Positions 23,212 to 35,396 are shown, counted from the stretch's first letter. The stretch: DNA of 64,000 bases from Atkinsonella hypoxylon (GCA_000729835.1 JFHB01000057.1:62001-126000); one strand, 5' to 3'. Numbers and translations: made by a program. Notes: generated by a model not told the origin, from the letters alone.

Positions 23212-24765
23212 ATGGCGCATCGAAGACAGGACGTCGACTACGATGTCATCATCATCGGTGCCGGCCTTTCTGGTATCAATTTTGCTTACAGGTTGCAAGA
23301 ACGCAACCCTGAGCTGAGCTACTGCATCGTTGACGCGCGCCACGAGATTGGTGGGACATGGAGTCTGTTCAAGTATCCTGGTATGTACGCTGCTTGTCAT
23401 TGTTAATAAGAAAAAAAAAAAAAAAAGGAGGGGGGGGGGCACCCATACTGAGTTTTGTTTATAGGTATTCGATCAGATTCTGATCTGCACACCTTTGGCT
23501 TTGCCTGGCGACACTGGGAGTCGAAACAGCCCATTGCTGAAGGTTCGGCCATCTTGAAGTATATCAAGGAGTCCGCAGAAGAGCAAGGTATCGACAAGAA
23601 CATCAAGTTCAACCACAAAGTCACCTCGATGGATTGGTCCACGGCTTCGGCGACCTGGACACTGAACATTCTTGCCAACGGCTCCGACAACGTTTCTCTC
23701 CGCTCCCGATTCGTATTCCTCGGCAGTGGATATTACGATTACAACGAGCCCCTAAAGACTGAAATCCCGGGCATCGAGAATTTCCAAGGCACTGTCGTAC
23801 ATCCTCAATTCTGGCCCACTGATCTTGACTATGCGAACAAGAATGTCGTCGTCATCGGCTCTGGAGCCACGGCCATCACTCTGCTCCCATCAATGGCTGA
23901 CAAGGCTGCGCACATCACCATGCTCCAAAGATCTCCAACATACATTCTCGCTCTGCCAGAAAATGACTTTTTCGACAATACCATGCAATTCTTGCTTCCC
24001 GGTAGATTGGCCAGGCGTATTGTGCGGTACAAGTGGATTCTATCGGCCTTTCTTCTCACCACTTTTTGCAAGTGGTTTCCGCGACTCGCTCGTATGTTTA
24101 TCCTTTTCCGAACTTCCAGAGAACTACCAAAAGGTCTCGAGATGGATCCTCATTTTCTCCCTCGGTACAACCCATGGGAACAGCGCATGTGCATATGTCC
24201 AGGTGGGGACTTCTTCAAGTCCCTACGCACTGGCAAGGCAAGCGTTGAAACTGGCATCATCGACAAAGTCACACCAAACTCTATCAAGCTCAAATCTGGG
24301 CAGGAGCTGCACCCGGACATTATCATAACGGCAACAGGGTTAAAGATCCGTATCGCCGGAGGCATTCAGACATCTATTGATGGCAAACCTCACAACGTCT
24401 CTGGCAGCTACACATGGAAGGGATGCATGTTCGAGAATGTCCCGAATCTATTTTACTCGATAGGCTATGTCGATGCGAGCTGGACCCTCGGAGCCGATGC
24501 TACTGCTCAACTTGTGTGTCGCATCTTGAACAAAGTCACACAAGGTGGCCACAGCTACATTGTGCCCAAGTTAAGTGAGGACGAAAAGAAAAATATGAAG
24601 GAGGTGCCTTTCATGAGCCTCAACTCGACGTACGTAGAAAAGAGTAGGAAAATGCTCCCCAAGGCCGGAAACAGGAAGCAGTGGCTACCGAGGTCATATT
24701 ACTGGAAGGATATGAGCAATGCATGGTGGGGGGACATCTCGAGTGGGATGGTATGGGCGAAATAA
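23212..24765 (+). CDS. Class B flavin monooxygenase (Baeyer-Villiger/FMO type)
   Basis: NADPH- and FAD-dependent monooxygenase expected to oxygenate a ketone, amine or sulfide. Two exons over an 84 bp intron (23381-23464) give 489 residues. The FAD site is IIIGAGLSGINFAYRL (residues about 14-29), with GGTWSLFKYPG rebuilt exactly across the intron. The class signature FxGxxxHxxxWP is present as FQGTVVHPQFWP (residues 163-174), followed by the NADPH fold VVVIGSGATAITLLP. ATGLK near residue 360 is the usual second FAD contact. Length matches EthA-like bacterial and fungal enzymes. The intron is odd in carrying an A16 run followed by a G10 run. It converges with the ABC transporter 640 bp downstream, so the two may belong to one detoxification or accessory-metabolism locus. 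Confidence 0.9.
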
Positions 24766-25405
24766 ACAATGTTGGGCAGCTCCGGCTATTAGTATGGGGG
24801 GGTGTGCAGAGCATTCCGTGAAAGGGTATTGTACAATGTTGGCGGAACGCAGAGGCTTCAATCATGGAGTATTTTCAGCAGGATGGACTATGGATTGAAT
24901 AGGTATTCATGAACCAACAGATACAAGAGGAGGCTGCACGGTTGTACAAACAAACCAAAATGCAACGATGAGAGACTGCGGTCGTGGCTACCCTGACAAC
25001 GAGGCCCAACCCTCATAGAATGATTGAATGTATAGCACAGAGTAATGTTTCGGTAATATGACTGCAACACACAAGATCAACATGCTGCAGCGCGCGTTAG
25101 CATCCGGCAGGCCAACATTCTTTACCCCTGCCCCCCTTCTTTCCTTTTAAGAAACAGACATCAAGTTATAATACGTGAGACTGAGAATAGCCGCCACGCA
25201 GGCAAGTTTGAAGACGAGTTTATATGCTTTATAGTCTTTCTATAAGAACGAAACCTTGACATCTATGTAGCATGATATTTACTTAAACCTCCACTTCCTA
25301 CTCGTGAGGGAAATAGAGTTGAAAATTAAGAAAAAAAAAAAAAAAAAAAAAGACATTATTCAGTGCAAACAAATTACTAAAGTAGCTGTATGGTGTTCAT
25401 CTAGG
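24766..25405. other. Convergent 3' region with poly(A) tract
   Basis: Lies between the ends of the monooxygenase and the ABC transporter, so it holds both 3' untranslated regions. An A21 run at 25331-25351 is, on the transporter strand, a T21 tract just past its stop codon. No gene seen. Confidence 0.5.
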
Positions 25406-28400
25406 TCATTCCGCCTTCTTGGAAGTTTTTGTCCTCAGCTTCATTAATGCATACACCATCGCATATGAGCCAAGTACCATGCCAACCACGATAGCAGAGT
25501 CCCGCCAGCCGTAGTAATACTCCTTGAGGTTGAGAGTCCTCAAATAATCCTCACCCTTGGTATAAGAGCATACCTTGCAAGATGAAACAGCTTGTGGATT
25601 GAGCAAATTCGCAACCGAACCGGGTCCTCCACCGAGGTAGTCCTTCAGGTACGCACCGCAGGTAATTCCATTAGGAGGATCAAAGGTTGCGAGTTCATCG
25701 GGAGAGCAAGTGACTTTACTGCCCCAAATATCAAACACCAGCATGCTGCCCATGAGATAGTTGAACGGGTCAAGATAATAAAACCAGTCTCGCCAGAACG
25801 GCTCAATCTGTGAATACGGCACGAGCACACCACAGAATGAGACGAGTGTTCCGATAACCACGGGGTTGGCAAGAGATGCGAAGACTTCGTTCGGCGCATA
25901 AGCTGCGATGAATTGGCCGATTCCCGTGTACAGAAACTCGTACATGAGCATGACGAAGAAGGTCGCGCCCGCCCGTTCAGAACTGGTAGGGAAGCCCACG
26001 GTGTAGTACCAACAGACAAAGTACAAGACTCCGCAGACGACAAGATAGGGTATCTCTGACACGATGAGCCCCGTGACGAAAGCGATCCATGAGTACATCT
26101 TGGATTTCTTCTCGCGGGCTTCGAAGATGTCGCGGCGATGGATGAAGAGCGGCTGCAGTTGAGCCAAAACACCAGGTGCCACGAAAATAAAGTTGAAAAT
26201 AGTAAAGAGCTTCGATTGTAGATCACTAACGGAGTCGCCAATCATCCAGAAAGAAAATCCATTGAAGAGAGCTGAGAAGACGTGTAGAGCGAACTTGTTG
26301 TTCACATAGTTTGTGTTTCGATATAGTGAAACGTTCATTCGTTGAGTAACAATCTTGATCTGCTCCCATAACGGGGTGGCGAATTCATGGCCGTCGTCCA
26401 CGGTTCCAGGAGGAGCCGCAGCAGCAGTCTCTATGATTCGGTCTAGTTCAGCCGTCATCGTCTCGTACTCAGGTGACGAAAGCCACACATCGTTCCAGTC
26501 CTTGCCCTGCGACAACGTCCCGGAAACCACGTCAATCATATGCTCAGCCGGGTTCGCACCCTCGGGACAAGGAGCGCCGTAGCGGCCAAAGTACTCTTTG
26601 ATCACAGAGGCCTGCTCCCCAATCTCGCCGAAATAGACAGTCTTGCCCCCCTTTGCCAGAAGCAGCAAGGTGTCGAACTGAGCAAATAATTGCGCCGAAG
26701 GCTGATGAATGGTAACTAGCACAGCTTGCCCAACAGCTGCTAATTTGCGCAGAAAGCGAACAGTGTGGTAGGCTGATTGGCCGTCAAGGCCGGACGTAGG
26801 CTCGTCCAAGAAAAGAAGAATGCTTGGTTTGGCAACGAGCTCGACGCCGATAGTGACTCGCTTTCGCTGCTCTACGCTCAAACCAGCACCGACTTCGCCG
26901 ATGAGTGTGTCGGCTAAGTCATGTAGCTCGAGAAGATTTATGATGGTGTTCACATAAGCGAGCTTCTCTTGACGCGGAACATCGCGTCCTTGTCTGAGCA
27001 GGGCGGAGAACTCCAGGGCCTCACGGACCGTGGAGTAAGACTCATGCACATCAAGTTGCTCGCAGTAGCCAGCTGAGCGTTGGAACGATACCGGAAGGGG
27101 CCGGCCATCGACGAGAATGGACCCGTGGATTGTGCCTTCGGTCTTTCGCTGGGCTAAGACATCCAGGAGTGTGGTCTTCCCGGCACCGGATGATCCCATG
27201 AGTGCGGTGAGATTGCCTGGTTTGACCCAGCCTTGGACATTGTCAAGGAGAAGCCGGTCGCCTGATGGTGTTTTCACAGTGTAAGAAAGATTCTTCCAGG
27301 TGAATACTGATGTGTTCCGAACAAGTTTTGTGGGACTTTCGGTTCCAGATTGATCCGCTTCGTCGTCGGTCGATTCATCGGTCAAGGTACCAGATGAAGA
27401 GCCCGATATAAGAGCCCCTTCGTTATCCCGCTGACCCTCAATATCGCGTTCCTTATTGGCCCGGTGGGCTTTGAATGCTTTGGCAGTGTCTCTTGGCACG
27501 AACAAACTGGGACCCGTCTCAGACGTTGAGCGCCAGCGGGACGTCATAACAACGGTGATGAACACATAAAGCGCCCACCATGCCCAAACAATGCCGAAGT
27601 TGCGCCACAGATGAGCGTGACTGTAGGAAAGAGAGGCCAGGTACCTGTCGCCGTCGACAAATGACTGACCAGGAACTGCTCCGCCGACGCCCGCGCAAGC
27701 CTGATGAGAGCCATTGGCGTATTTAGGGCCGCTGGGGACCAAGTTGGTGGCTACGCACGGAATTCTTTTCCCATGAAACTCATTCGAGAGTAGCGCATCG
27801 AATGCGTACGCCAGTGGATCGATCCAGAATAGCCACACGAACCAGGGGTGCATCTGTGGTTTCTGAATCATGTAACCGTTATACATGATGCAGGCTGTGA
27901 TAAGAAAGCCGGATACCTTGGAGGCAGCATCGAAGTTCGGAAATGAAGCTCCAATGCATCTGAACATTGCTGTCATGCACTGCGAAGACGCCGTTAGCAA
28001 TTACTATGATACATTTAAAATGCCGCGGCGTGACACTTACGAAAGTGGTTGCAATGACAATCGCCCAGAAAATGAAGAACACCCCAGCATCCATGGTCAA
28101 ATTCACCATGAAATAAATGATGACGGAGAAAATAGATACTTGGAACAGGATGACCGGAATATCAGCAGCGATTTGGGCGATGCAAAAGGCCGCAGGATGG
28201 AAGAACCCGAAAGACTTGTGTTTGAGAAGTACGGGGCGGCCAAAAAACGACTCAGTAACCTCGGACATAGACATGAGACTGTTGAAGAGCAGAGCGAAGA
28301 AGCAAGCACCAGACTTGACGAAAAGACCTGCTGAAGTTGGAGGTGCGTTGTAGAAAAGAGACCCGGCAATGAGGGCCTGCACGATGGTGGAAATCTGTTT

Positions 28401-29804
28401 AATGAAAAAGGTGGCCTTGTCGCCCCAAATGATCTGATACTGACGAAGAACGCAGGTCTTTACCTGCTGGAAGAAGTTGACAGTCATGGGACTTGTCTTT
28501 GGAACGCCATTTTGCTTGCTCATCTGCACGCCCTTTTCAAAAAGTTCCGTCCGTTGTTTCGCATCTTCAGTAGAGGGGTAGTCGTACTCTTTCTTCATGA
28601 TATCATATATTCGCGTTTGTTCATAGATTTCTCGAATAGCAAGCGCCGTACGGGGGAATTTGAGTCGCACGTCTTTGCGGACTTTGCGCTCTGTCGGCAC
28701 GGTTACTCCTGTGAGAAAATCCGCAATGTTGGCGCCATCGTTGCATATGAACCCTAGTTGTTCCATGAACGGCCGAGCTTGTTGTGTTGGGCCATAATAG
28801 ATCTGCTTGCCCTCGTCCAAAACGAGCACTTTATCGAAGAGATTGTAAATTCCATTTCCGGCTTGGTAAATTGTTACAATGGATGTCAGTCCCAGAACGT
28901 CGGTCATTGCTCGTATGGCTTTGGCGTACTCGAGGGCACTGGAATCACAGGGGTCAGCAACGATGCACCGGCTGGTGAGTCCAAGACAGGGAATAGAAAA
29001 AAAATGCGCTACAGTGACTTACGTGCTGGCATCAAGTCCTCTCGTGGAGTTATCCCAGCAAAAGACACTGCCTTGAGATGCTAAACATTCGATGATTGAA
29101 ACGCGCTTGCGTTCTCCTCCGGATACACCTCGCACAAATGCGTTACCAACTTTGGTATCAATGGTATGTTCGATACCCATGGATCGCAGAAGAAAATCTT
29201 TGGTCTCTTTTCTGAGTTGCTCGGGGTCTGTGACACCCTCAGGAAGGTGAAAGGATTGTTTCAATCGAGTCGCAAAATCCATCGTTTGTCCGACGGTAAG
29301 AGTCGGAAAGAACAATTCTTCCTCGGTGTTCATGACGATCTGTCCCCTGTACCGACTGACTTGGTCATGTTTCAAGCTGCCGTAAAAGACATCCCCTGAT
29401 ACTTTTTCGTAGCCCCGTCTCTTGTTGGTCAACACGTTCAGAAGAGTCGTGCATCCTGCTCCGGGGCGACCGAGAACAAGCAGCATCTCACCGGGCTTGA
29501 CACACCCATGTGAGTTATCCAAGATGACTTTCAGCGGAGTTTCAAGTCGGGACTCCTTTATGACTCTCGGAATGTTGTATTGGGACCGAACATTTTCGTG
29601 GATGGCAGATTCAGCACTTCTAGCCTCAACTCGCAAATTCGTCCAGGTAACGCCTAACTCACGAGGTGGAAAACCTGATGCAAGATCCCGCTCGTGTATT
29701 TGCGATATTTCGGCTTTCATACCCCATTCGTTTTCAATCTCAGAATCCTTTTCTCCCACGGAAGGGGCATCTGGACCCAGAGTTTCTGTCTCGTCGGACA
29801 GCAT
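25406..29804 (-). CDS. PDR-type ABC-G multidrug transporter
   Basis: Full-size pleiotropic drug resistance exporter of the plasma membrane. Three exons over introns 28939-29022 and 27981-28040 give 1417 residues in the (NBD-TMD)x2 order. NBD1 has the PDR-style degenerate Walker A GRPGAGCTT (near residue 113), signature VSGGERKR and Walker B FCWDNSTRGLDAST, rebuilt across the first intron. NBD2 is canonical: GSSGAGKTT (near 820), LSVEQRKRVTIG, LLFLDEPTSGLDGQ and switch TIHQPS. Membrane blocks include FCIAQIAADIPVILFQ and YLVVCGVLYFVCWYY, and the last loop has cysteines (SSCKVCSY) typical of the family. All parts are intact. The start was taken at MLSDETETLG; an upstream in-frame ATG gives an unlikely leader. 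A Zn2Cys6 gene diverges upstream and probably controls it. Substrates cannot be told from sequence. Confidence 0.95.
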
Positions 29805-30077
29805 ACTGCAAGTTTGAACCCTATCAAGGACGAGTAACCTCAAGTGACCTTGTGTCAAGACTGAAAAGGGAAAATTTAAAGACGGAGGGGAAAGATCGTG
29901 CTTTGTGCCAAAGAGGAAAAAATAAGGCCTCCGTAGCACTTATATCTCTTTGGTGGACCTAGCCCGGACAACCCAGATGCGAAATGAACCTGCTCCATCT
30001 AAATTCCGACATCAAGAAAACCAAAGGGAGATACGAGACTAAACGTGCAAAAACACTACGCCTACTCCGATTTGTTG

Positions 30078-30106
30078 TCGGTATGTGTAATATACCGACA
30101 TACCGA
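30078..30106. promoter_or_regulatory. Perfect 8 bp inverted repeat TCGGTATG/CATACCGA
   Basis: Arms at 30078-30085 and 30099-30106 are exact reverse complements, and a third half-site (ATACCGA) overlaps the spacer at 30092-30098. The element lies about 275-300 bp upstream of the transporter start. The CGG/CCG content fits a zinc-cluster dimer site. Candidate only. Confidence 0.5.
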
Positions 30107-30412
30107 TTTTCAGGTTCATAGCGCCTCTTATGGATCAGATTGATTTGTATTGACGCCCAGCACGTCATGGGGTAACACGAGTCGAGATGACTTCTTTTCT
30201 TCCGCTTAGTCATTTTCAGGTGAGTAAATGCGTCAGATCGAAACTCGTTCATATCGTCGAATGCACCCGTCTCGCTTATTTCTTATCAGCAGGTGGCTCG
30301 GAGTTGTTTTCAGAGCATTGACAGAGGAGTGCTTGCAATTATTGTGTTGGAGTCTGACTCTGCCCCGTGCATGCAGGGCTTGTGGGGATACGGAATAAGC
30401 TAGCCAGCCGTA

Positions 30413-30425
30413 CGGAGTGGTTCCG
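30413..30425. promoter_or_regulatory. CGG-N7-CCG candidate site
   Basis: An inverted triplet pair with a 7 bp spacer in the divergent promoter. A further CGG and CCG follow within 15 bp. Taken alone it could be chance. Confidence 0.3.
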
Positions 30426-30521
30426 TTCGGCTTCCGATATAAGGCAGGCGCCTTTGTTGCCCGACCGAGCACGAGGCTTCGAGGAACAGGCTGACGTTGG
30501 ACATTACATTGATATCGGGGA

Positions 30522-30531
30522 CGGAACTCCG
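30522..30531. promoter_or_regulatory. CGG-N4-CCG candidate site
   Basis: CGGAACTCCG, an inverted triplet pair with a 4 bp spacer, followed at once by another CGG. Weak on its own but part of the cluster in this promoter. Confidence 0.3.
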
Positions 30532-30680
30532 GGCGGATTGGGGGCCCTCCAATTTCGCGCTCCTATATTGACCCGATGCGAGGTAATCGTCCGCTTAGTC
30601 AGCGGGACTCTGTCCCTCTGTCCAATGAGCGTTTAGGTATCGGTGCGTTTGAAATCGTGATGATCTGCGTTGTATTCCGT

Positions 30681-30694
30681 AAGCGGAACCGCTT
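30681..30694. promoter_or_regulatory. AAGCGG-N2-CCGCTT palindrome
   Basis: Two perfect 6 bp arms with a 2 bp spacer, about 155 bp upstream of the regulator start codon. Symmetric and close to the gene, it is the best candidate autoregulatory site. Confidence 0.45.
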
Positions 30695-30847
30695 CACTTG
30701 AACGCTCACCGTTTCACTTCATTTGTGCTGGGCTAAAGCTACCGCCCTCTTCTTGGTGCTGGAAGGTTCCCTGGACTGGGAGACTCAGCTACATTAGCTA
30801 CTTGAGCCCTGTATTCCATCCAGTCACAGTCATGTCAATGTCTAACC

Positions 30848-33234
30848 ATGGCAAAGACTAGAAGACCTGCCTGCGATTCGTGCCACAAACGTAAGGTGGG
30901 TGACAATGCGTGGGCTTCCCGGCTGAGAACGAGGATTTCCGTGTTTTTGCCATGTGGCTATTGTTTCTTCATCCTATGAGCGATCAAGGCCACCCCATAC
31001 CCTCTACACTGCAGTCAGTACTGTATATCTGATAATTGATCTCTTGTCATTGATAGATTCAATGTGATGTGTTAGACACTCATTCCCAGTGCGACTGGTG
31101 TTTGCACCATAACCTGCCCTGCACTTATGATCGAGTACGAGGAAGGAAGAAGAGATTGTGAGTCTTGTTTTATCTGAAGAAAAAAAATATTGCAGTAAAA
31201 GATCTGCGATACTGGTCAGCTTTGATCTTGACCACTTTGGCTGAGCTAGAATCGAAAACTCAAGTACAAGAAAGGATCCATCACCACCCTCTCAAGGCCA
31301 AGCCAGCCTTCATACACTCGGTCCTGGTCAAGGGACTTCTCCTCTTAAGTCGCCGTCATGCAATTCTCACTCTTCACCTAGCGATTCACTGAGCGGCAAG
31401 CAAAAAAGTGCCCAGCAAGTGTATGTAGCTTGTCCTGTGTGCCGATCAGACTATGTCTCAGGATTTTCTCGGCGAACCCCAAGAGTTGCTCCTCTCGGAC
31501 AGATCTATTTCGCGGGACAGCAATTTGGTTGGATATGTCCTCGTTATGGCATTCCGCACCTGACCTCGTACTGCGAGCAATGGATTTATGAACGATCAGG
31601 ACAGAGACCAAGGTTTCGCGAGATTTTCAGTCAGAATACGCACAAGCTTGATTCCGCCGACGATTTATCTCAGCATGAGGCATGTTCCACTGTCCGACCG
31701 GGCTACACTGGAACTCAGACCCTTCCCGAGAAATGGATTGTCGAGTCACTACTTTCAGAGTTCACAGCTTCTGAATTCAGTCTTATCTTTCCACTTGTCC
31801 ATGCGCTTCTTTTCGATGAAACGATCAGGTTAGCATATGCTGCGGATGGTGCAGAACCTGCGCTAGAGCACGTGACTGCCCGGGCTTGTGTGCTGGCATT
31901 TGTATCATTGGCGTGTTTCCATTTCCCTCTTAACAAAGCAGCAGCCAATGTCAACGATGAGTCATGCGCCAAAGAAGCGCAATCTCTTATTGGAGACATT
32001 CTCGAAGATGCAAGCGTCACCACACTCCAGACTGTCCTTCTTTTAGTAGGTTATATGCTCCATGTCTGCTATAGCTTGAGTGTTAGGAGAGGTGAACAGC
32101 GCTAATGTTTGCAAATTTACGATAGCTTTTTCGTGACACCCTATATGGCCGTCTGCAAGCCTCTTCCATGTACCACGCTCTTGCATGCCGGATAGTATTT
32201 GCACTTGGTGGCCATACGGTGACCGTCAAAGTACCCCGAGACCGTGACATGACCATACAAGAACATGAAGACCGCCATCTCCGAACGCTCTTCTGGCTTT
32301 GCTATGTTCTGGACAAAGATATATCTCTCAGAACCGGCCAGCCACCGATCATTGTGGATCAGTTCTGTGATCTGACACTGCCTGAAGGCTATGTTGAGGA
32401 TCGTTTTAGTGGCTCATCGAGAAGCAAGAGAAATGGTCTGATGCAGACCCCTCGGCTGCCAGGTGACTTGAGACTAAGCATGATCAAGTCAAAAGCAGTA
32501 CAGTCGCTTTATTCATATGCATCCCTGCGCATGTCTGATGCAGAACTGTTGAAAACAATCCGAGAGTTAGACGAAGAGCTCGAAAGCTGGCGGGCGTCTC
32601 TACCAGACAAGTTTTCGCCGTCGCTATCAGTGAGGAAGGATGTCAGGCTCGCACAACATGCCTCTATATCGCAGAACATGTTGATCATTGAACTGCATTT
32701 GGACTATCATTTCCTCCTCAACACCATTCACTCCGCTAGTGGACGTTGTATGAATCGTGAGAGTAATTCGACTCATACATTATCCTTTGGAGTCCAGTCT
32801 AGCTTCGACCTATCCGTTGAAGCAAGCAGATCAACCATGATGTTTCTAAGTGCAGCTGCTAGTAGAGTTGCTGGAGAAGCATTCTGGTCAGTTTTGTTGC
32901 AACCGCTCCTTGGCCCCACACTTCCATACTATGGAATCGGCTTCTGGATTCGCTTTTGGAACTGACCAACGGGGATAACAGGTTCTTCGTATTCTACCCT
33001 CTTTCAGCATTGATGGTGTTGTTTTTCAACATCCTCCAGAATCCTGGTGATGCTCTTGCCACGCATGACATGGAATTACTCAGTAAGGCGTCGCAAATAA
33101 TAAGAAGTATGCCAATGCCTCGCATCACATCGCACGAGGCAGAATATTTAGTGAAGATGGATAGACTCGTTTTTGAGCTGAGCAGACTAAGTAAGTGTGC
33201 TATCGATAGACATTTCAGTCAAGCAGCAATGTGA
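30848..33234 (+). CDS. Zn2Cys6 transcription factor with fungal-specific domain
   Basis: A nuclear zinc-cluster regulator. Five exons over introns 30896-31056, 31158-31249, 32046-32125 and 32887-32981 give 652 residues. The binuclear cluster is C9-x2-C12-x6-C19-x8-C28-x2-C31-x6-C38, split by the first intron after CHKRK, followed by the basic RVRGRKKR. The middle homology region has the usual signatures: SSMYHALACRIVFALGGH, HLRTLFWLCYVLDKDISLRT and TGQPPII, then FYPLSALMVLFFNILQNP. Intron 3 is the least certain, since another donor 21 bp downstream would also keep the frame. The gene diverges from the PDR transporter, a common arrangement for a pathway-specific activator and its exporter; regulation of that transporter and perhaps the nearby monooxygenase is inferred. 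The C-terminus runs past a possible splice donor (AAGTAAGT) with no good acceptor. Confidence 0.85.
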
Positions 33235-34077
33235 TGAGATGGCCACGGCAGATTATATGGATGATGTATGGTTCATAATAGAGTTCCGCCCTTTTTTGAT
33301 CAAGTATTAAACAGCGCTCTTAGGATTAGAATATTCAGCACTTAGTTCGTTTTGAAAATGTGAGGCATCAATATGCATGAACAATGCAGGCGAGCCACTC
33401 GTCTACGCCACCCGTCTGCTCACTTTTGTTAGATCTCTTCTCACGATATTGACGACCGTAGTTATCCTACCCGGGCTGTGGACGACACAGCTCGTGACCT
33501 GAATTGTTGACCTGGCCATGAGGGTACAATTGGGGGGTTCCCATAAGAAGGCAGCCAACAGAGTCATTCGTCGATATTCTCGGATCAAGAAGCGGGCGTG
33601 GCTATCCCTTAATTACTGTCAGAGTATTGCCCCTATACAATTCAACAGGTATCATGACAACCTCGACCTTTTGCATTAATCCTCATGTGTAAATTGCGTG
33701 AAGAGGCCGACGAATGTTTCCACGCTGATCGCTCGCATTAGCTGGTTGGTTGTCAAATCATCCAACTCAGTCAGCGACAAGGTAGCGAACTATAGATATT
33801 CTGCCTTCCTGAGCTGCAAGATGCTGGAACTCAGACCAACGGGAACTGAACACGTCTTGGACAACGTTTTCCGACGGGCAAAGCAGACATAATACGGTGA
33901 CAAGATGCACAAAGCCCTTGAAAGTCAGATATATTGAGGTTAGCGCTTTTCAGAGAGCTTGGGCTGCAGGGGCCGCTATCATACACCAAGGAGGGGTTGT
34001 AGTTGCTTACGTAAACACAAGCTACACGCGTGGGCTCATTATTAAGTGCAGCGAGACGCGACCAAGGAGGAACAGCA
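33235..34077. other. Intergenic, no supported gene
   Basis: Holds the 3' flank of the regulator. Open frames here are short or continue weakly into the broken gene downstream. No motif recognised. Confidence 0.4.
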
Positions 34078-35396
34078 TGGTTGCAACCCCAACAATACCG
34101 CAGCCAAATATCGCACTACGCCACCTTACACTCGGCGATATCCAAGAGCAACATATAGGCCCGGGATTGAAACGAAAGGCGGATATTCACCCTAGCGATT
34201 CAATGCGAGACAAGGATTCCCGGGATGGCACTGAAACAATATCTCACCAAGAGACCAAAGACAGCTCGAAATATGACTTAGGTGCCTTGCCTGCGCAAGG
34301 CTCGCTATGTGCCGCCATGAGAAAGCACAGCGGGCAGCGGCTTTACGTGCGAGCGATTTCCTGGACAAGCACCCACCTGCAAATTTCAAATGTGCATTTT
34401 ATCAACCGAAGGAAGCAACAACGAAAACGTCGGCTCGCAAGACAGGCGCTCAGGCAGAACTTCGAGCAGACACAAAGCCACAGCCTCTATCAAGCAGATA
34501 TGTCTGAATGGAAGCAGATAAATAATGACAGCCAAGATAATGTGCGAGACGAGCGAAGGGTACCTTCAAAAGTATTGAAACCGATGAGTTATGACGATGC
34601 CTTGGATATGGCGCGATTACTCAAGGCTGGGTGTGCAATGAGGCAAAAGTCCGCCATGGAGAAAATACTGATATATTACTACCAACTATCCAGAATCCTG
34701 TAAGTTGAAGCCAGATATGCAAGACAGAAAGACGCAGCATGGCTCTGTACTTATCCTCGCAACTATAGCAATGACGTCCGCGGTAGCCGCAGCCACAACA
34801 TCTTTGGCTACAATACCCTGCGTCTATATTATGGCGAACGGGCTGTGGATCGGATTGCGACGGAGGGTTTGTTCACGACGGCATCAATGAGTGGATGTCT
34901 GGCTTATATCAACTTGGAAACGATACACTGCTTGCGAAGCAAGCATGTAAAGCGAACCAAACCCCTATGCGGGAGGGAGAACGCACCAATCGTTCGGCTG
35001 AGAAGCAGGCTGTTGCAGAGGTTGAAGCCGGCAGTAGCTGCTGAAGATCCATACATTGTGGCCATCCTGATCGCATTAGCCCAGAGGCAATGGCGCCGAG
35101 AACAAGCCAAGAGAGGAACAAAGGATATGGGAGGAGTGAAAGGAGACATCAAGGGAGAGCAAAAGGTCTATGTTATTGCTCTTCATGGTGTTTGTGCAAG
35201 AGTGGCGTACTTTTACAAAGCATCAATACCGCATTTGTTCTTAGAGAGACTACGGAGGCCATGGGCGGGGGTCGAAAGCCCAGAGGTATCTATTTCGTAC
35301 AGGACCATTCGGCTGGCAGACCCGGTACACGCGCTGGACAAGTTTTTGCGGTTACTGCGTAGGTATCATTTGTACGAAGGCGAACAAAATAGCTGA
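34078..35396 (+). pseudogene. Broken conserved-type fungal gene of unknown function
   Basis: Protein-like sequence runs through this segment but is interrupted. The piece SYDDALDMARLLKAGCAMRQ ... MEKILIYYYQLSRIL ends at an in-frame TAA (34701-34703). Directly after the TAA the same frame continues as VEARYARQKDAAWLCTYPRN, FGYNTLRLYYGERAVDRIA, TEGLFTTASMSGCLAYINLE and EDPYIVAILIALAQRQW to a stop at 35396. The TAA could come from CAA by one C-to-T change. Upstream, the segment from ATG 34307 (AQRAAALRASDFLDKHPP, ending SSRYV) is in another frame yet seems to join SEWKQINN, suggesting a small deletion near 34501. The TAA overlaps a GTAAGT, but no acceptor gives a usable intron that keeps the frame. 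I do not recognise a named domain. The alternative is two short separate genes. Confidence 0.5.

Larger units (their letters stand above)
29805..30847. promoter_or_regulatory. Divergent promoter region between PDR transporter and Zn2Cys6 regulator
   Basis: A 1.04 kb shared upstream region. It contains several inverted CGG/CCG triplet pairs of different spacing, the half-site type bound by Zn2Cys6 dimers; the four clearest are annotated separately. Such density just upstream of a zinc-cluster gene and a transporter suggests self-regulation plus control of efflux. No coding frame in it looks genuine. Confidence 0.6.

Noticed and set aside
25331..25351. A21 run as the tail of a retroposed element
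   Set aside because: No target duplication, no retroelement coding remnant; it is a simple tract in a convergent 3' region.
25406..29804. Three separate transporter fragments
   Set aside because: Two short introns join them into one full-length PDR transporter with all motifs in order.
23212..33234. Full secondary-metabolite gene cluster
   Set aside because: No backbone synthase of any class is present in or near the segment.
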